NCBI RefSeq assembly: GCF_002995495.1
Contig: NZ_PVZV01000002.1
Span: forward strand, 558,001-622,000
Direction: 5' to 3'
DNA: 64,000 bases
Origin: Actinocorallia populi
Lineage (GTDB): Bacteria > Actinomycetota > Actinomycetes > Streptosporangiales > Streptosporangiaceae
Positions 26,853 through 38,693 of the stretch are shown piece by piece. Below the pieces are notes generated by a model. It searched no databases. It had not been told where the DNA came from and was given only the letters and a program-made list of their open reading frames with translations. Within the stretch, counting starts at the first letter, position 1. Each line of letters begins with the position of its first letter. The position numbers and the translations under genes were made by a program.

Positions 26853-27714
26853 GCTTCCCGAGGTCGAGGTCGTCCGGGCCGGGGTGGCCCGCTGGGTCGC
26901 GGGCCGGACGGTCGCCTCCGTGGAGGTGCTGCACCCGCGCGCGGTGCGCCGCCACCTGCCCGGCGCGGCCGACTTCGCGGCACGGATCGCCGGACGCACC
27001 CTGGGCGAGCCCCGGCGGCGCGGCAAGTACCTGTGGCTGCCCTTCGGGGAGGCCGCGGTCCTGACCCATCTGGGCATGAGCGGCCAGCTGCTGGTGGGGG
27101 AGGCCTCCGCCGCGCCGCAGCGGCACCTGCGGGCGCGCCTGGCGTTCGCCGACGGCGGCACCGACCTGCGGTTCGTCGACCAGCGCACGTTCGGCCACCT
27201 GATGGTCTGCCCCCTGGTGCCCGACCCGCGCGGCGGCGAGGCGGGCGTGCCCGACGTGATCGGCCATATCGCGGCCGACCCGTTCGAGCCGGTGTTCGAC
27301 GACGAGGCCTTCGTCACGGCGCTCCGGCGCAGGCGGACGGGCGTCAAGCGCGCCCTGCTCGACCAGTCGCTGATCAGCGGGGTCGGCAACATCTACGCCG
27401 ACGAGGCGCTGTGGCGGGCGGGGCTGCACGGGGAGCGGCCCACCGAGCGGCTGACCGCGGCGCAGGCGCGCCTGCTCCTGCGGTCGGCGCGGGAGGTCAT
27501 GGGCGAGGCGCTGCAGGCCGGCGGCACCTCCTTCGACAGCCTGTACGTGAATGTGAACGGTGAAAGCGGATATTTCGCACGTTCCCTGAACGCCTACGGC
27601 CGGCGCGACGAACCGTGCGGCCGTTGCGGAACGGCGATCCTGCGGGAGGTTTTCATGAATCGTTCTTCGTTCAGTTGCCCGCGCTGCCAGCCGAGGCCAA
27701 GAAATGCCCACTGA
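26845..27714 (+). CDS. mutM: Formamidopyrimidine-DNA glycosylase
   Basis: 289-aa bifunctional glycosylase/AP lyase removing 8-oxoguanine and Fapy lesions. Mature N-terminal Pro-Glu (MPELPEVE) provides the catalytic proline, the helix-two-turn-helix contains NIYADEALW, and the C-terminal zinc finger uses CGRC...CPRC. The start is fixed by the obligatory PE N-terminus; it overlaps rnc by 8 nt, so they are coupled. Confidence 0.97.
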   Translation: MPELPEVEVVRAGVARWVAGRTVASVEVLHPRAVRRHLPGAADFAARIAGRTLGEPRRRGKYLWLPFGEAAVLTHLGMSGQLLVGEASAAPQRHLRARLAFADGGTDLRFVDQRTFGHLMVCPLVPDPRGGEAGVPDVIGHIAADPFEPVFDDEAFVTALRRRRTGVKRALLDQSLISGVGNIYADEALWRAGLHGERPTERLTAAQARLLLRSAREVMGEALQAGGTSFDSLYVNVNGESGYFARSLNAYGRRDEPCGRCGTAILREVFMNRSSFSCPRCQPRPRNAH

Positions 27715-28036
27715 GCCGATTTCCCCGGGCGGCGGCCTCGGGGCCCTCGATCCGGCCTCCGAGCCGCAGGTGCGGCTCACCGCCTGGGTGCGGGGCCGGG
27801 TCCAGGACGTGGGCTTCCGGTGGTGGACACGGGCGCGCGCGCTGGAACTGGGCCTGGTCGGGTCGGCCTCGAATCTGCGGGACGGCAGGGTGGAGGTCGT
27901 CGCCGAGGGAGGGCGTCCGGCCTGCGAGAACCTGCTCGAACTGCTGCGCTCTGCGGGGACTCCGGGACATGTGACGGGTGTGACGGAGTTGTGGAGTGGG
28001 GCTCGTGGGGGCAAAGTCGGCTTCGTTGAGAGATGA
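27704..28036 (+). CDS. acyP: Acylphosphatase
   Basis: 110 aa; hydrolyses acyl phosphates. The family core is complete: [12 protein letters not shown] carries the catalytic arginine, and [13 protein letters not shown] the catalytic asparagine. A 20-residue N-terminal extension is unusual but common in actinomycetes. ATG 27704 overlaps the mutM end by 11 nt. Confidence 0.94.
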   Translation: MPTEPISPGGGLGALDPASEPQVRLTAWVRGRVQDVGFRWWTRARALELGLVGSASNLRDGRVEVVAEGGRPACENLLELLRSAGTPGHVTGVTELWSGARGGKVGFVER

Positions 28037-28220
28037 CCGGGTGGGTATTCCGTCCGCGACCTGCTAAACTCTGTAGGACAAGGTTGTTACTGGTCTGTGA
28101 TGTCCAGCTTGACCGGCGCACCGGCCGGAACACCTGAGATGAATGGATAGACACGGCCCTCGCATTCCCGAGGGTACAGTGTGATCTCTGCTGGTTACTC
28201 AGCGTGGAGGACCCTCAATC

Positions 28221-28406
28221 ATGGCGAAGGCTCTACTCGGCCACGTCGGCGGTCCCGACCCCCGGATGGTCGCGGAGATGCGACGTCTCCAGCGGCGCGT
28301 ACGGGATCTGGAAGCCGAGCTTGTCAGGCTCCAGGAAGAGAACGAAGCACTCTCCTCGTCCGAGGTGGTGCACTCCGTGAAGGACCGCGAACCCGCGCTC
28401 ACCTGA
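28221..28406 (+). CDS. Small coiled-coil protein
   Basis: 61 aa. The sequence from about residue 15 to 46 (MVAEMRRLQRRVRDLEAEL and on) is a heptad coiled coil rich in Arg/Glu. ATG 28221 with GGAGG upstream. Conserved small genes of this kind lie just before smc in actinomycetes, but no function is known. It has its own upstream region of 184 bp with a TACAGT -10-like element and a T-tailed terminator behind it. Confidence 0.8.
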   Translation: MAKALLGHVGGPDPRMVAEMRRLQRRVRDLEAELVRLQEENEALSSSEVVHSVKDREPALT

Positions 28407-28446
28407 GACGCCGGTTCGCACCCGCGAAGTCGGGTGCTGACAGAAC

Positions 28447-28474
28447 AGGGACGTCGACCGCGGCGTCCCTTTTG
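28447..28474 (+). terminator. Rho-independent terminator before smc
   Basis: AGGGACG (28447-28453), 10-nt loop, CGTCCCT (28464-28470), then TTTTG. A classical stem with T tract, rare in this GC-rich sequence. Confidence 0.85.
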
Positions 28475-28605
28475 TCATTTCACCGCGCCGCCCTCCCCCC
28501 GCGGCCGCCGTCCCCGGGTGCGCCGACCCCGCACACGGGGCCGACCAGCGGCGCTAAGCTGCTGTGTCACTTCGCCACCGGCACCGTGAGGGGGACCCGC
28601 CGCGC

Positions 28606-31600
28606 GTGTACCTGAAGAACCTCACCCTGCGCGGGTTCAAGTCCTTCGCCTCCTCCACGACGCTGCGCTTCGAGCCGGGCATCACCTGCGTGGTCGGCCC
28701 CAACGGCTCGGGCAAGTCCAACGTCGTGGACGCCCTCGCCTGGGTCATGGGCGAGCAGGGCGCCAAGTCGCTGCGCGGCGGCAAGATGGAGGACGTCATC
28801 TTCGCCGGCACCGCCAACCGGGCCCCGCTCGGCCGGGCCGAGGTGCTGCTGACGATCGACAACTCCGACGGCGCCCTGCCGATCGACTACTCCGAGGTGA
28901 CGATCAGTCGGCTGATGTTCCGCTCCGGCTCCAGCGAGTACGCCATCAACGGCGACCCGTGCCGCCTGCTGGACGTGCAGGAGCTGTTGTCGGACTCGGG
29001 CATCGGCCGCGAGATGCACGTGATCATCGGTCAGGGCCAGCTCGACCAGGTGCTCAACGCCGGCCCCGAGGGCCGCCGCGCCATCGTCGAGGAGGCCGCG
29101 GGCGTCCTGAAGCACCGCAAGCGCAAGGAGAAGGCGCTGCGCAAGCTCAGCGCCATGGAGGCCAACCTCACCCGGGTGCAGGACCTCACCGCCGAGCTGC
29201 GCCGCCAGCTCAAGCCGCTGGGCCGCCAGGCCGAGATCGCCCGCAAGGCCGCGGTGATCCAGGCCGAGCTGCGCGACGCCAGGCTGCGGCTGCTCGCCGA
29301 CGACCTGGTGACGCTGCGCGAGAAGCTGGAGCGCGAGGCCGCCGACGAGGAGTCCGTCCGGCGCCGCCGGGCCGAGGTGGAGCAGGCGCTGGCCGCCGCC
29401 CAGGCCCGCGAGGAGGAGCTGGACGCCGAGTCCGCCGCCGCGGCCCCGGTCCTGGCCGCCGCCCAGGAGACCTGGTTCAGGCTGTCGTCGTTGAAGGAGC
29501 GGCTGCGCGGCGTGGCGGACCTGGCGGCCGAGCGGCACCGCAACGCCGCCGACTCCGGCCAGGACGAACGTTTCGGGCGCGACCCGGAGGAGCTGGAGCG
29601 CGAGGCCGAGGAGGTCCGCGCCCAGGAGGAGGTGCTGGAGGAGCGCCTGGAGGACGCCCGCGAACGCCTGGAGAAGGCGGTCGCCGAACGCGCGGGAGCC
29701 GAGTCGGCGCTGGCCGGGGAGGACCGCAGGCTCCAGCAGCTGGCCAAGGCCGCCGCCGAGCGCAGGGACGCGCTGGCCGCCCGGCGCGGGCGGCTGGAGT
29801 CGCTGCGCAGCCGCCTGCAGGCCGCCGAGGCCGAGATCGGCAGGCTCGCCGAGGCGCGGTCGGCCGCCGAGGACCGGGCGGAGGCGGCGCAGGCCGAGGC
29901 CGAGGCGTTCCAGGCGCAGGCCGCCGTCGATCCCCGGCTGGCCGAGGAACTGGAACTGGCCGAGGAGGCGCTGGACACCGCCAAGGAGCGGGTGGGCCAG
30001 GCCCGTGCCGCGGTCGAGGAGCCGCAGCGGGCGTTGAAGTCGGCCCGCGAGCAGGTGACGGCCGCCCGCGCCGCCGACCAGCGCGCGCAGAAGGAGCTCA
30101 CCGCGCTGCAGGCGCGCATCGAGGCGCTGGAGCTCAGCCTCGGCTCGGCCGCCGACGGCGGCGAGGCGCTGCTGGGCTCGGGGATGAAGGGGGTCCTCGG
30201 CACCCTGGCCGCCGAACTCGCGGTCAGGCCCGGCGCCGAGACGGCGATCGCCGCCGCGCTCGGCGCGCTCACCGAGGCCGTCTCGGTCGCCTCGCTCGAC
30301 ACCGCGGCCGAGGCGCTGGCCTTCCTCGCCGAGCACAAGGCCGCCGCCGGGCTCGTCATCGGCGCGGCGCCCGGCCAGGCCGACCCGCCGGCGCGGCCCG
30401 CCCGCACGGACGGCAGCGTCTGGGCGGCGGAGCTGGTGACGGTCCCCGACCGCCTCCGCCCGGCGATCACCGCCCTGCTCGACGGCGTCGTCGTGGTGGA
30501 CGGGCTGGAGCGGGCGCACGAGATCGTCCGCGCCGAGCCGCGCCTGCGCGCGGTGACCGCGGACGGCCAGGTCCTGGGGGCGTACTGGGCGCGCGGCGGC
30601 GGCACGGGAGGCCAGGGGCTGCTGCAGATGCGCGCCACGCTGGAGGAGGCGCGCGAGGCGCTGGTGCGGGCAGGGGAGGAGGCCGAGCTGACGGCCGCCG
30701 CCCTGGAGGAGGCCGGCGAGGCCGAGAACGACGCGCAGGGCCTGCTGGAGGCAGCGCAGTCCGGGGTCAACCAGGCCCAGTCGGGAGTGGGCCGGGCCCA
30801 GTCCGAGCTGGACCGCCTCAGGGCGCGGTTGCGCGAGGCCGACGCCGCGGCGGCCCAGGAGGCCAAGCAGGAGGCGCGGCTGCAGGCGGCCGCCCAGGCC
30901 GCCCGCCAGGAGGCCGAACGGCTCGCCCGCAGCGTCGCCGACGCCGGAGAGCACCGCGACCGGGACGCCGAGGCGCTGGCCGCGCTCCAGGAGCGGTACG
31001 AGGCCGAGTCCGCGGCCGAACCCGAGGACGAGCCCGACACCGAGATCCGCGACGAGCTCGCCGAACGGGTGGAGGAGCTGCGCGGCCTGGAGATGGACGC
31101 GCGGCTGGCGGTGCGCACCGCGGAGGAACGGGTCAACGCGATCTCGGGCCGGGCCGCCGCGCTGGAGAAGCAGGCGGACGCCGAGCGCCGCGAGCGCGCC
31201 CAGGCCGTGGAGCGGCGGCGCAGGCGGGAGCGGCAGGCCCGCGTGGCGCAGGCGGTGCGGCAGGGCGCGGCGGCCGCGCTGGAGCGGATCGAGCACTCCC
31301 TGGCCGTCGCGGTGGCCGAGCGCGAGGAGGCCGAACGGCGGCGCGCCGAGCGCGAGGAGGAGCTCAAGGTCGTCCGCGGCCGGGTCCGCGAGTACGGCAC
31401 GCAGCTGGAGCGGCTGGTCAACGTCGTGCACGGCAGCGAGGTGGCCCGCGCCGAGCAGCGCCTGCGGCTGGAGCAGCTGGAGACTAGGGCGCTGGAGGAG
31501 TACGGCATGGAGGTGGCGGGGCTGGTCGTCGAGTACGGCCCCGACCAGCCGGTGCCCCCGCAGGACCCGGAGGACTCGCCCGAGCCCTTCGACCGCGCCG

Positions 31601-32253
31601 TCCAGGAGAAGCGGGCCAGGGCAGCCGAACGCCAGATGACGCAGCTGGGCAAGGTCAACCCGCTGGCCCTGGAGGAGTTCGCGGCGCTGGAGGAGCGCCA
31701 CGCCTTCCTCACCGCGCAGCTGGAGGACCTCAGAAAGACCCGCAAGGACCTCTTCGACATCGTCAAGGACGTCGACCGGCGGGTGCAGGAGGTCTTCGCC
31801 GCCGCGTACGCCGACACCGCCGAGCACTTCTCGGGGATCTTCGGCCGGCTCTTCCCCGGCGGGGAGGGCTCCTTGTCGCTCACCGACCCCGAGGACCTCC
31901 TGGCCACCGGCATCGAGGTCGCCGCCCGCCCGCCGGGCAAGAAGGTCAAGCGCCTGTCGCTGCTGTCCGGAGGCGAGCGCTCCCTGGTGGCCGTGGCGTT
32001 CCTGGTGGCGGTGTTCAAGGCGCGGCCCAGCCCGTTCTACGTGCTGGACGAGGTCGAGGCGGCGCTGGACGACACCAACACCCAGCGGCTGATCAAGGTG
32101 TTCGAGGAGCTCAGGGAGTCCTCGCAGCTGATCATCATCACCCACCAGAAGCGCACCATGGAGGGCGCCGACGCGCTGTACGGGGTGAGCATGCGCGGCG
32201 ACGGGGTGAGCCAGGTGATCAGCCAGCGGCTGCGCGAGCCCGAACCGGCCTGA
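28606..32253 (+). CDS. smc: Chromosome segregation ATPase SMC
   Basis: 1215-aa condensin subunit. Walker A GPNGSGKSN lies near residue 33; two long coiled-coil arms flank a hinge (GVLGTLAAELAV to about residue 700). The C-terminal head has the ABC signature LSGGERSL and Walker B FYVLDEVEAALDD. GTG 28606 (VYLKNLTLRGFKSF) is the conserved start, with GAGGGGG 11 nt upstream. ScpA/ScpB partners are not in this window. ftsY follows. Confidence 0.98.
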   Translation: MYLKNLTLRGFKSFASSTTLRFEPGITCVVGPNGSGKSNVVDALAWVMGEQGAKSLRGGKMEDVIFAGTANRAPLGRAEVLLTIDNSDGALPIDYSEVTISRLMFRSGSSEYAINGDPCRLLDVQELLSDSGIGREMHVIIGQGQLDQVLNAGPEGRRAIVEEAAGVLKHRKRKEKALRKLSAMEANLTRVQDLTAELRRQLKPLGRQAEIARKAAVIQAELRDARLRLLADDLVTLREKLEREAADEESVRRRRAEVEQALAAAQAREEELDAESAAAAPVLAAAQETWFRLSSLKERLRGVADLAAERHRNAADSGQDERFGRDPEELEREAEEVRAQEEVLEERLEDARERLEKAVAERAGAESALAGEDRRLQQLAKAAAERRDALAARRGRLESLRSRLQAAEAEIGRLAEARSAAEDRAEAAQAEAEAFQAQAAVDPRLAEELELAEEALDTAKERVGQARAAVEEPQRALKSAREQVTAARAADQRAQKELTALQARIEALELSLGSAADGGEALLGSGMKGVLGTLAAELAVRPGAETAIAAALGALTEAVSVASLDTAAEALAFLAEHKAAAGLVIGAAPGQADPPARPARTDGSVWAAELVTVPDRLRPAITALLDGVVVVDGLERAHEIVRAEPRLRAVTADGQVLGAYWARGGGTGGQGLLQMRATLEEAREALVRAGEEAELTAAALEEAGEAENDAQGLLEAAQSGVNQAQSGVGRAQSELDRLRARLREADAAAAQEAKQEARLQAAAQAARQEAERLARSVADAGEHRDRDAEALAALQERYEAESAAEPEDEPDTEIRDELAERVEELRGLEMDARLAVRTAEERVNAISGRAAALEKQADAERRERAQAVERRRRRERQARVAQAVRQGAAAALERIEHSLAVAVAEREEAERRRAEREEELKVVRGRVREYGTQLERLVNVVHGSEVARAEQRLRLEQLETRALEEYGMEVAGLVVEYGPDQPVPPQDPEDSPEPFDRAVQEKRARAAERQMTQLGKVNPLALEEFAALEERHAFLTAQLEDLRKTRKDLFDIVKDVDRRVQEVFAAAYADTAEHFSGIFGRLFPGGEGSLSLTDPEDLLATGIEVAARPPGKKVKRLSLLSGGERSLVAVAFLVAVFKARPSPFYVLDEVEAALDDTNTQRLIKVFEELRESSQLIIITHQKRTMEGADALYGVSMRGDGVSQVISQRLREPEPA

Positions 32254-32344
32254 GTTTCCGCGGTTCTGGCCTCCGGGGCGGTGGAACGGCTCGGGGACGG
32301 GGATCAATCAGCCGTCGGGTGGAGTCTGCGAGACTGGACGGGCT

Positions 32345-33490
32345 ATGGAATATCTGATTCTCGGTATCGCGCTTTTCGTCGTCTTGGCCGTGGGCGGAAT
32401 GGTCGCCCTGCTGAGATCCCGGTCGGGGTCCGGCACGGTGGAGGCGCCGCCGGAAACCCCGACGATCACCAGACCGGCGCCGCCGGCCGAAGAAGAGGCG
32501 GTGGTCGCCCCGCCGGCCGAACGGGCGCCGGTGGCCGAGGCCCCGGCGGCGCCGGAGATCGAGCTGCCGCCCCCGTCCGCCGGCCGGCTGCAGCGGCTGC
32601 GCGCCCGGCTCGCCCGCTCGCAGAGCACCCTCGGCCAGGGCCTGCTGAACCTGCTGGCCCGCGACTCGCTCACCGACGAGGACTGGGACGAGATCGAGGA
32701 CCTGCTGATCAGCGCCGACGTCGGCGTCGCCCCGTCCCGGATGATCGTGGACGAGCTGCGCACCAGGGTGAAGGTCACCGGCCAGCTCTCCTCCGACCAG
32801 GTGCGCTCGCTGCTGCGCGAGCAGCTCGTCGCCCAGATCGGCCCCGACATGCAGCGGGCCCTGCACGTGGACGCGCACGGCGGCCACCCGGCCGTGGTGA
32901 TGGTCGTCGGCGTCAACGGCACCGGCAAGACCACCACCACCGGCAAGTTGTCGCGGGTGCTGGTCGGTGACGGCAAGCAGGTGCTGCTGGGCGCCGCCGA
33001 CACCTTCCGCGCGGCGGCGGCCGAGCAGCTGACCACCTGGGGCGAGCGGGTCGGCGCGCGGGTCGTGCGGGGCCCGGAGGGCTCGGACCCGGCCAGCGTC
33101 GCCTTCGAGGCGGTCAAGCAGGGCATCCAGGACGGCGTGGACACCGTGATCATCGACACCGCGGGCCGCCTGCACACCAAGACCGGCCTGATGGACGAGC
33201 TGGGCAAGGTCAAGCGGGTGATCGAGAAGCAGGCGTCGGTGGACGAGGTGCTGCTGGTGCTGGACGCGACCACCGGCCAGAACGGGCTCACCCAGGCGCG
33301 GGTGTTCGCCGAGGTGGTGAACGTCACCGGCATTGCGCTGACCAAGCTCGACGGCACGGCCAAGGGCGGCATCGTCATCTCCGTGCAGCGCGAGCTGGGG
33401 GTGCCGGTCAAGCTGGTGGGGCTGGGCGAGGGCCCGGACGACCTCGCGCCGTTCGACCCCGAGGCCTTTGTGGACGCCATTTTGGGATAA
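32345..33490 (+). CDS. ftsY: Signal recognition particle receptor FtsY
   Basis: 381-aa SRP receptor GTPase. N-terminal transmembrane helix (LILGIALFVVLAVGGMVALL, residues 4-23) followed by a Pro/Glu-rich linker, then the NG domain: G1 GVNGTGKTTTT at residues 189-199, DTAGR at the G3 site and TKLDGTAKGG at the G4 site. The membrane helix is the actinobacterial version of the targeting segment. Works with Ffh encoded 5 kb downstream. Confidence 0.98.
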   Translation: MEYLILGIALFVVLAVGGMVALLRSRSGSGTVEAPPETPTITRPAPPAEEEAVVAPPAERAPVAEAPAAPEIELPPPSAGRLQRLRARLARSQSTLGQGLLNLLARDSLTDEDWDEIEDLLISADVGVAPSRMIVDELRTRVKVTGQLSSDQVRSLLREQLVAQIGPDMQRALHVDAHGGHPAVVMVVGVNGTGKTTTTGKLSRVLVGDGKQVLLGAADTFRAAAAEQLTTWGERVGARVVRGPEGSDPASVAFEAVKQGIQDGVDTVIIDTAGRLHTKTGLMDELGKVKRVIEKQASVDEVLLVLDATTGQNGLTQARVFAEVVNVTGIALTKLDGTAKGGIVISVQRELGVPVKLVGLGEGPDDLAPFDPEAFVDAILG

Positions 33491-33610
33491 ACCAGACTTC
33501 GTCCTGACCTTGGGGCGGGCGTTCTGTGGTTCCGTGAGAAGAAGGCGGCCGTCCGCGGTGCCGGCGACCGCCCAGGGCTGTCCGCAGGTGCCACGGATCG
33601 GGGGTTGACC

Positions 33611-34291
33611 ATGGCCACACGCACCAGGAGAGCGCACGGGGCGACGGCCGAGGGGACATCGGCCGAGATCGGCGAACTGCCGCCGCTGAGTACCGAGGAA
33701 CGCTCCTCCGAACTGGCGTCCCGGGGGGCCGCGGCGGCGGCGGGAGTGCTGATCCTCGCCACCCTGCTGCCCTGGGTGGGCGTCACGTTCTTCAGCGCGG
33801 CGACACTCAGCGGCGTCCGCGTCTGGGAGGGCAGGATCACCCTGGTCCTGGCGCTGGTGGCCGGAGCGTGCGCCCTGGCCGCCCTCTACTGGAGGGAGAT
33901 GGACCGGCGCACCCTGCTCGTGGCCTCCGCGGTCTGCGGGGGCCTGTCGTTCCTCGCCGCGCTCGTCTACGGCTTCCGCTTCCGCGACGCCCTCGACCTC
34001 CCCGCCATCCTCGGCACCGGCCAGGCGCTGGGGCTGGTCAGGGCGGGTGCGGGCCTGGAAACCGGCTGGTACCTCGCCATGGCCGCCAGCATCGCCCTGA
34101 CCGCCGTTTCGGTCTGGGGCTACCTGAACGCCAGGGAGTCCGGCCCCGCCGAGGCCGTCCCCGGAATGGAATGGGTCGAACCCGGCACCCACCAGGGCTC
34201 CACCCGGGACACCGGTTCCACCCGGGACACCGGCTCCACCTCCACCACCCGTCCCACCGGCCCCGGGCACACCCCGGGCGAACACCACTAG
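33611..34291 (+). CDS. Four-helix membrane protein, function unknown
   Basis: 226 aa with about four hydrophobic helices (for instance AAAAGVLILATLLPW and LVLALVAGACALAAL) and cytoplasmic ends. The C-terminal tail has short Gly-Ser-Thr-Arg-Asp-Thr repeats. ATG 33611 has GGGGG 6 nt upstream. It sits between ftsY and the amtB operon; no family is recognised. Confidence 0.75.
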   Translation: MATRTRRAHGATAEGTSAEIGELPPLSTEERSSELASRGAAAAAGVLILATLLPWVGVTFFSAATLSGVRVWEGRITLVLALVAGACALAALYWREMDRRTLLVASAVCGGLSFLAALVYGFRFRDALDLPAILGTGQALGLVRAGAGLETGWYLAMAASIALTAVSVWGYLNARESGPAEAVPGMEWVEPGTHQGSTRDTGSTRDTGSTSTTRPTGPGHTPGEHH

Positions 34292-34404
34292 ACCAGGCTC
34301 ACCACGGGCGGCCGACCGCGCAGCGGTCGGCCGCCTCCGCGTGTCCGGAGCCTCCGGTCCACCGCGGCGGCGCGCCGCCGCCCCATTGGAACGATGCGAT
34401 CGGT

Positions 34405-34473
34405 GAAACACCGGAGAAACATCGTCCAGGCATGTTTCACACGTCGGAAACATCTGTGCACCTCTGGTGAAAC
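34405..34473 (+). promoter_or_regulatory. GlnR-type operator upstream of amtB
   Basis: TTCAC-n6-GAAAC-n6-GCACC-n6-GAAAC at 34436-34473 fits the four half-site actinobacterial GlnR box with exact 6-nt spacing. A second GAAAC-n6-GAAAC pair is at 34405-34420. Expected to allow GlnR activation of ammonium uptake when nitrogen is scarce. Confidence 0.75.
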
Positions 34474-34531
34474 CGCCGGGGAAGAGCCTTCTCGCGAACG
34501 GAAAACCCGCACAAGGAGGGCGCTCTCCGAG

Positions 34532-36162
<1,631 letters not shown>

Positions 36163-36246
36163 GCGGGGCGGCGGGTTCGGGGGAGAGCGCAGGGGCGTTC
36201 CGGAGCAGATCCGGGACGCCCCTTACTCTGTTCTGGAGGTAGGGAT

Positions 36247-38499
36247 TTGCGAAGTTTCGCGGACGAGCGCGCGGCCCGGGTCGCCGAGCTGGACGGCTGG
36301 CTGGCCGGTCTGGTGGGGGACGAGCCGGGGGTGGCGCTGCTGGCCGTCGGCAGTTTCGGCCGGGGCGACCTGACCCCCGGCGGGGACCTGGACCTGGTGC
36401 TGCTGCACGAAGACAAGCCCGACATCGCAGAGTTCGCGGAGAAGCTCTGGTACCCGGTCTGGGACCGCGGCCTGCGGCTCGACCACTCCGTCCGCACCGT
36501 CCCGGAGGCGCGCGGCGTCGCGGCGCAGGACCTCAAGGCGGTGATGGGCCTGCTGCGCACCCGGCTGATCGCGGGCGATCCGAAGCTCGCCGAAGGGCTG
36601 CGCAGCGCCGTCCTGGCCGACTGGCGCGCCGCGGCGAAGCGGCGCCTGCCGGAGCTGGCGCAGCTGACGCGGGAGCGCTGGGAGCGGTTGGGGGAGCTGG
36701 CCTTCCTGCTGGAGGGCGACCTGAAGGACTCCCACGGGGGGCTGCGGGACCTCCACGTGATGGAGGCGGTCGTGGCGACCTGGGTCGTGCCGCCGCCGGG
36801 CCCCCGCGTACGGACCGCCTACGGCCGGCTGCTGGAGATTCGGCACGCCCTGCACGCGGTCACCGGCCGTGCGAACGACCGGCTCCTGCTCCAGGAGCAG
36901 GACGCGGTCGCCGCCCACCTGGGGATGGAGGACGCCTACGATCTGCTCGGGACGGTCGCCGAATGCGCCCGGACGATCACCTACGCCGGTGAGCACGTCT
37001 GGCGGCATGTCGAGCGGCACGGCACCTCGCAGAGCAGGAGCGAGCGCCGTCCGCTGGCGGACGGGTTCGTGGAGTTCGCGGGAGAGGCCGTTCTGGCCCG
37101 TGACGCGGACCTGACCGACCCGTCCCTGCCGCTGAGAGCCGCCGCCGCGGCGGCGCGCGCGGGGCTTCCGCTGGCGCCCGCGACGGTGGACCGGCTCGCG
37201 AAGTCCTTCACGGAGCTGCCCGTGCCCTGGCCGGAGCGGGCGCGCACCGCGCTGGTGTCGCTGCTGGGCGCCGGTCCCGCGGCGATCGGCGCGTGGGAGG
37301 CGCTCGACCAGGCCGGGCTGGTGGTCCGGATGATCCCCGACTGGACGCGGGTGCGCAACAGGCCGCAGCGCAACGCCGTCCACAAGTACACCGTCGACCG
37401 GCACCTGGTGGAGGCCGCCGCCCGCGCCGCCGCCCTCACCCGCGAGGTGGCCCGGCCCGACCTCCTGCTGGTGGGCGCGCTCCTGCACGACATCGGCAAG
37501 GACGGTTCGGGCCGCGACCACTCGGTGGTGGGCGCGGAGTACACCCGCCCCCTCGCGGAGCGCCTCGGCTTCCCGCCCGAGGACGTGGAGATCCTGGAGC
37601 GGGTGGTCCTGCACCACCTGCTGCTGCCCGACACCGCCACCCGGCGCGACCTGGACGATCCGCTGACGCTTCAGACGGTGGCGGACGCCGTCGGCTCGCC
37701 GGTGGTGCTGGAGCTGCTGCACGCCGTCGCCGTCGCCGACGCAGGCGCCACCGGGCCCGCGGCCTGGGGCGGCTGGAAGGCGCGGCTGATCGACGAGCTG
37801 GTGCGGCGCACCGGTGTCCTGCTGCGCGGCGACGCGCCGCCGCGCACCCCCGAGCCGACCGCGGGGCAGCTGGCCCTGGCCCGGCACGACGGGGTGGCCG
37901 TGCGGGTGAGCGGTACGGCGGTGCGCGGCTCGTGGGCCAGGCACACCGGGGGAGCGCTGACCGTCACCGTCGTGGCGGCCGACCGCCAGGGATTGTTGTG
38001 GCAGGCCGCCGGAGTGCTGGCGCTGCACCGGCTGGTGCTGCGGACGGCGCGGACGTTCTCGCACGGCGGCGGCAACGCGGTGATCGAGTTCACCGCGGAG
38101 CCGGAGTTCGGCAGCCCGCCCGACCCGGCCGCGATCGAGGCGGACCTGCGCCGGGTGCTGGCCGGGCGGATGGACGTCGCCGACCGGCTGGAGAAGCGTG
38201 CCGCGGCCGTGCGGGGCAGGCGGGGCGTGCCGGTGGCGCCGCCGAAGGTGGTCGTCGTGGAGGAGGCCTCGCACACCGCGACGGTGGTGGAGGTCCGCGC
38301 GCCGGACCGGCCGGGGCTGCTGTGGCGGATCGGGCGGGTCTTCGGCGAGCTCGGGCTGCACATCAGGGCCGCGAAGGTGGACACGCTGGGTTCCGAGGCG
38401 GTGGACGTCTTCTACGCGGTGGACGGGGAGGGGCTTCCGGTCTCCGATCCGGGGCTGCTGGGCGAGGTGCGGGAGGGGATTCTCGCCGCGCTCGGCTGA
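36247..38499 (+). CDS. glnD: PII adenylyl/uridylyl-transferase
   Basis: 750-aa bifunctional enzyme modifying GlnK. The nucleotidyltransferase motif reads GSFGRGDL followed by the catalytic D-L-D in GGDLDLVLL; the HD domain carries LLHDIGKD; two ACT domains close the C-terminus (near residues 570-650 and 680-750). It starts at TTG 36247 with GGAGG spaced 7 nt. Third gene of amtB-glnK-glnD, an operon conserved in actinomycetes. Confidence 0.96.
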   Translation: MRSFADERAARVAELDGWLAGLVGDEPGVALLAVGSFGRGDLTPGGDLDLVLLHEDKPDIAEFAEKLWYPVWDRGLRLDHSVRTVPEARGVAAQDLKAVMGLLRTRLIAGDPKLAEGLRSAVLADWRAAAKRRLPELAQLTRERWERLGELAFLLEGDLKDSHGGLRDLHVMEAVVATWVVPPPGPRVRTAYGRLLEIRHALHAVTGRANDRLLLQEQDAVAAHLGMEDAYDLLGTVAECARTITYAGEHVWRHVERHGTSQSRSERRPLADGFVEFAGEAVLARDADLTDPSLPLRAAAAAARAGLPLAPATVDRLAKSFTELPVPWPERARTALVSLLGAGPAAIGAWEALDQAGLVVRMIPDWTRVRNRPQRNAVHKYTVDRHLVEAAARAAALTREVARPDLLLVGALLHDIGKDGSGRDHSVVGAEYTRPLAERLGFPPEDVEILERVVLHHLLLPDTATRRDLDDPLTLQTVADAVGSPVVLELLHAVAVADAGATGPAAWGGWKARLIDELVRRTGVLLRGDAPPRTPEPTAGQLALARHDGVAVRVSGTAVRGSWARHTGGALTVTVVAADRQGLLWQAAGVLALHRLVLRTARTFSHGGGNAVIEFTAEPEFGSPPDPAAIEADLRRVLAGRMDVADRLEKRAAAVRGRRGVPVAPPKVVVVEEASHTATVVEVRAPDRPGLLWRIGRVFGELGLHIRAAKVDTLGSEAVDVFYAVDGEGLPVSDPGLLGEVREGILAALG

Positions 38500-38543
38500 C
38501 CGGCCGGAATCGGCGTTATTGGTCTTTTATTCACCTTCCGTAA

Positions 38544-38571
38544 GGGAGAAGGCCATTGGGTGCCTTCTCCC
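38544..38571 (+). terminator. Terminator of amtB-glnK-glnD
   Basis: GGGAGAAGGC (38544-38553), 8-nt loop, GCCTTCTCCC (38562-38571), a 10-bp perfect stem 44 bp after the glnD stop. Confidence 0.75.
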
Positions 38572-38693
38572 TGGCCGTCCGATAAGTCCAGAGTGATCGC
38601 GACCTGCTCGTCGTCACCGTTTCTCCCGCCCCCCGTTTCCCGTTCCTCCCGGGGGTCCGTACGGCGGAAGCGGTTCTGGAAGGAAGGCCGGAG

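Noticed and set aside
28567-32307. Open frame of more than 1200 codons antisense to smc
   Set aside because: It lies exactly opposite smc and has Leu/Gly/Arg-rich composition produced by complementing high-GC3 codons; no domain is visible.
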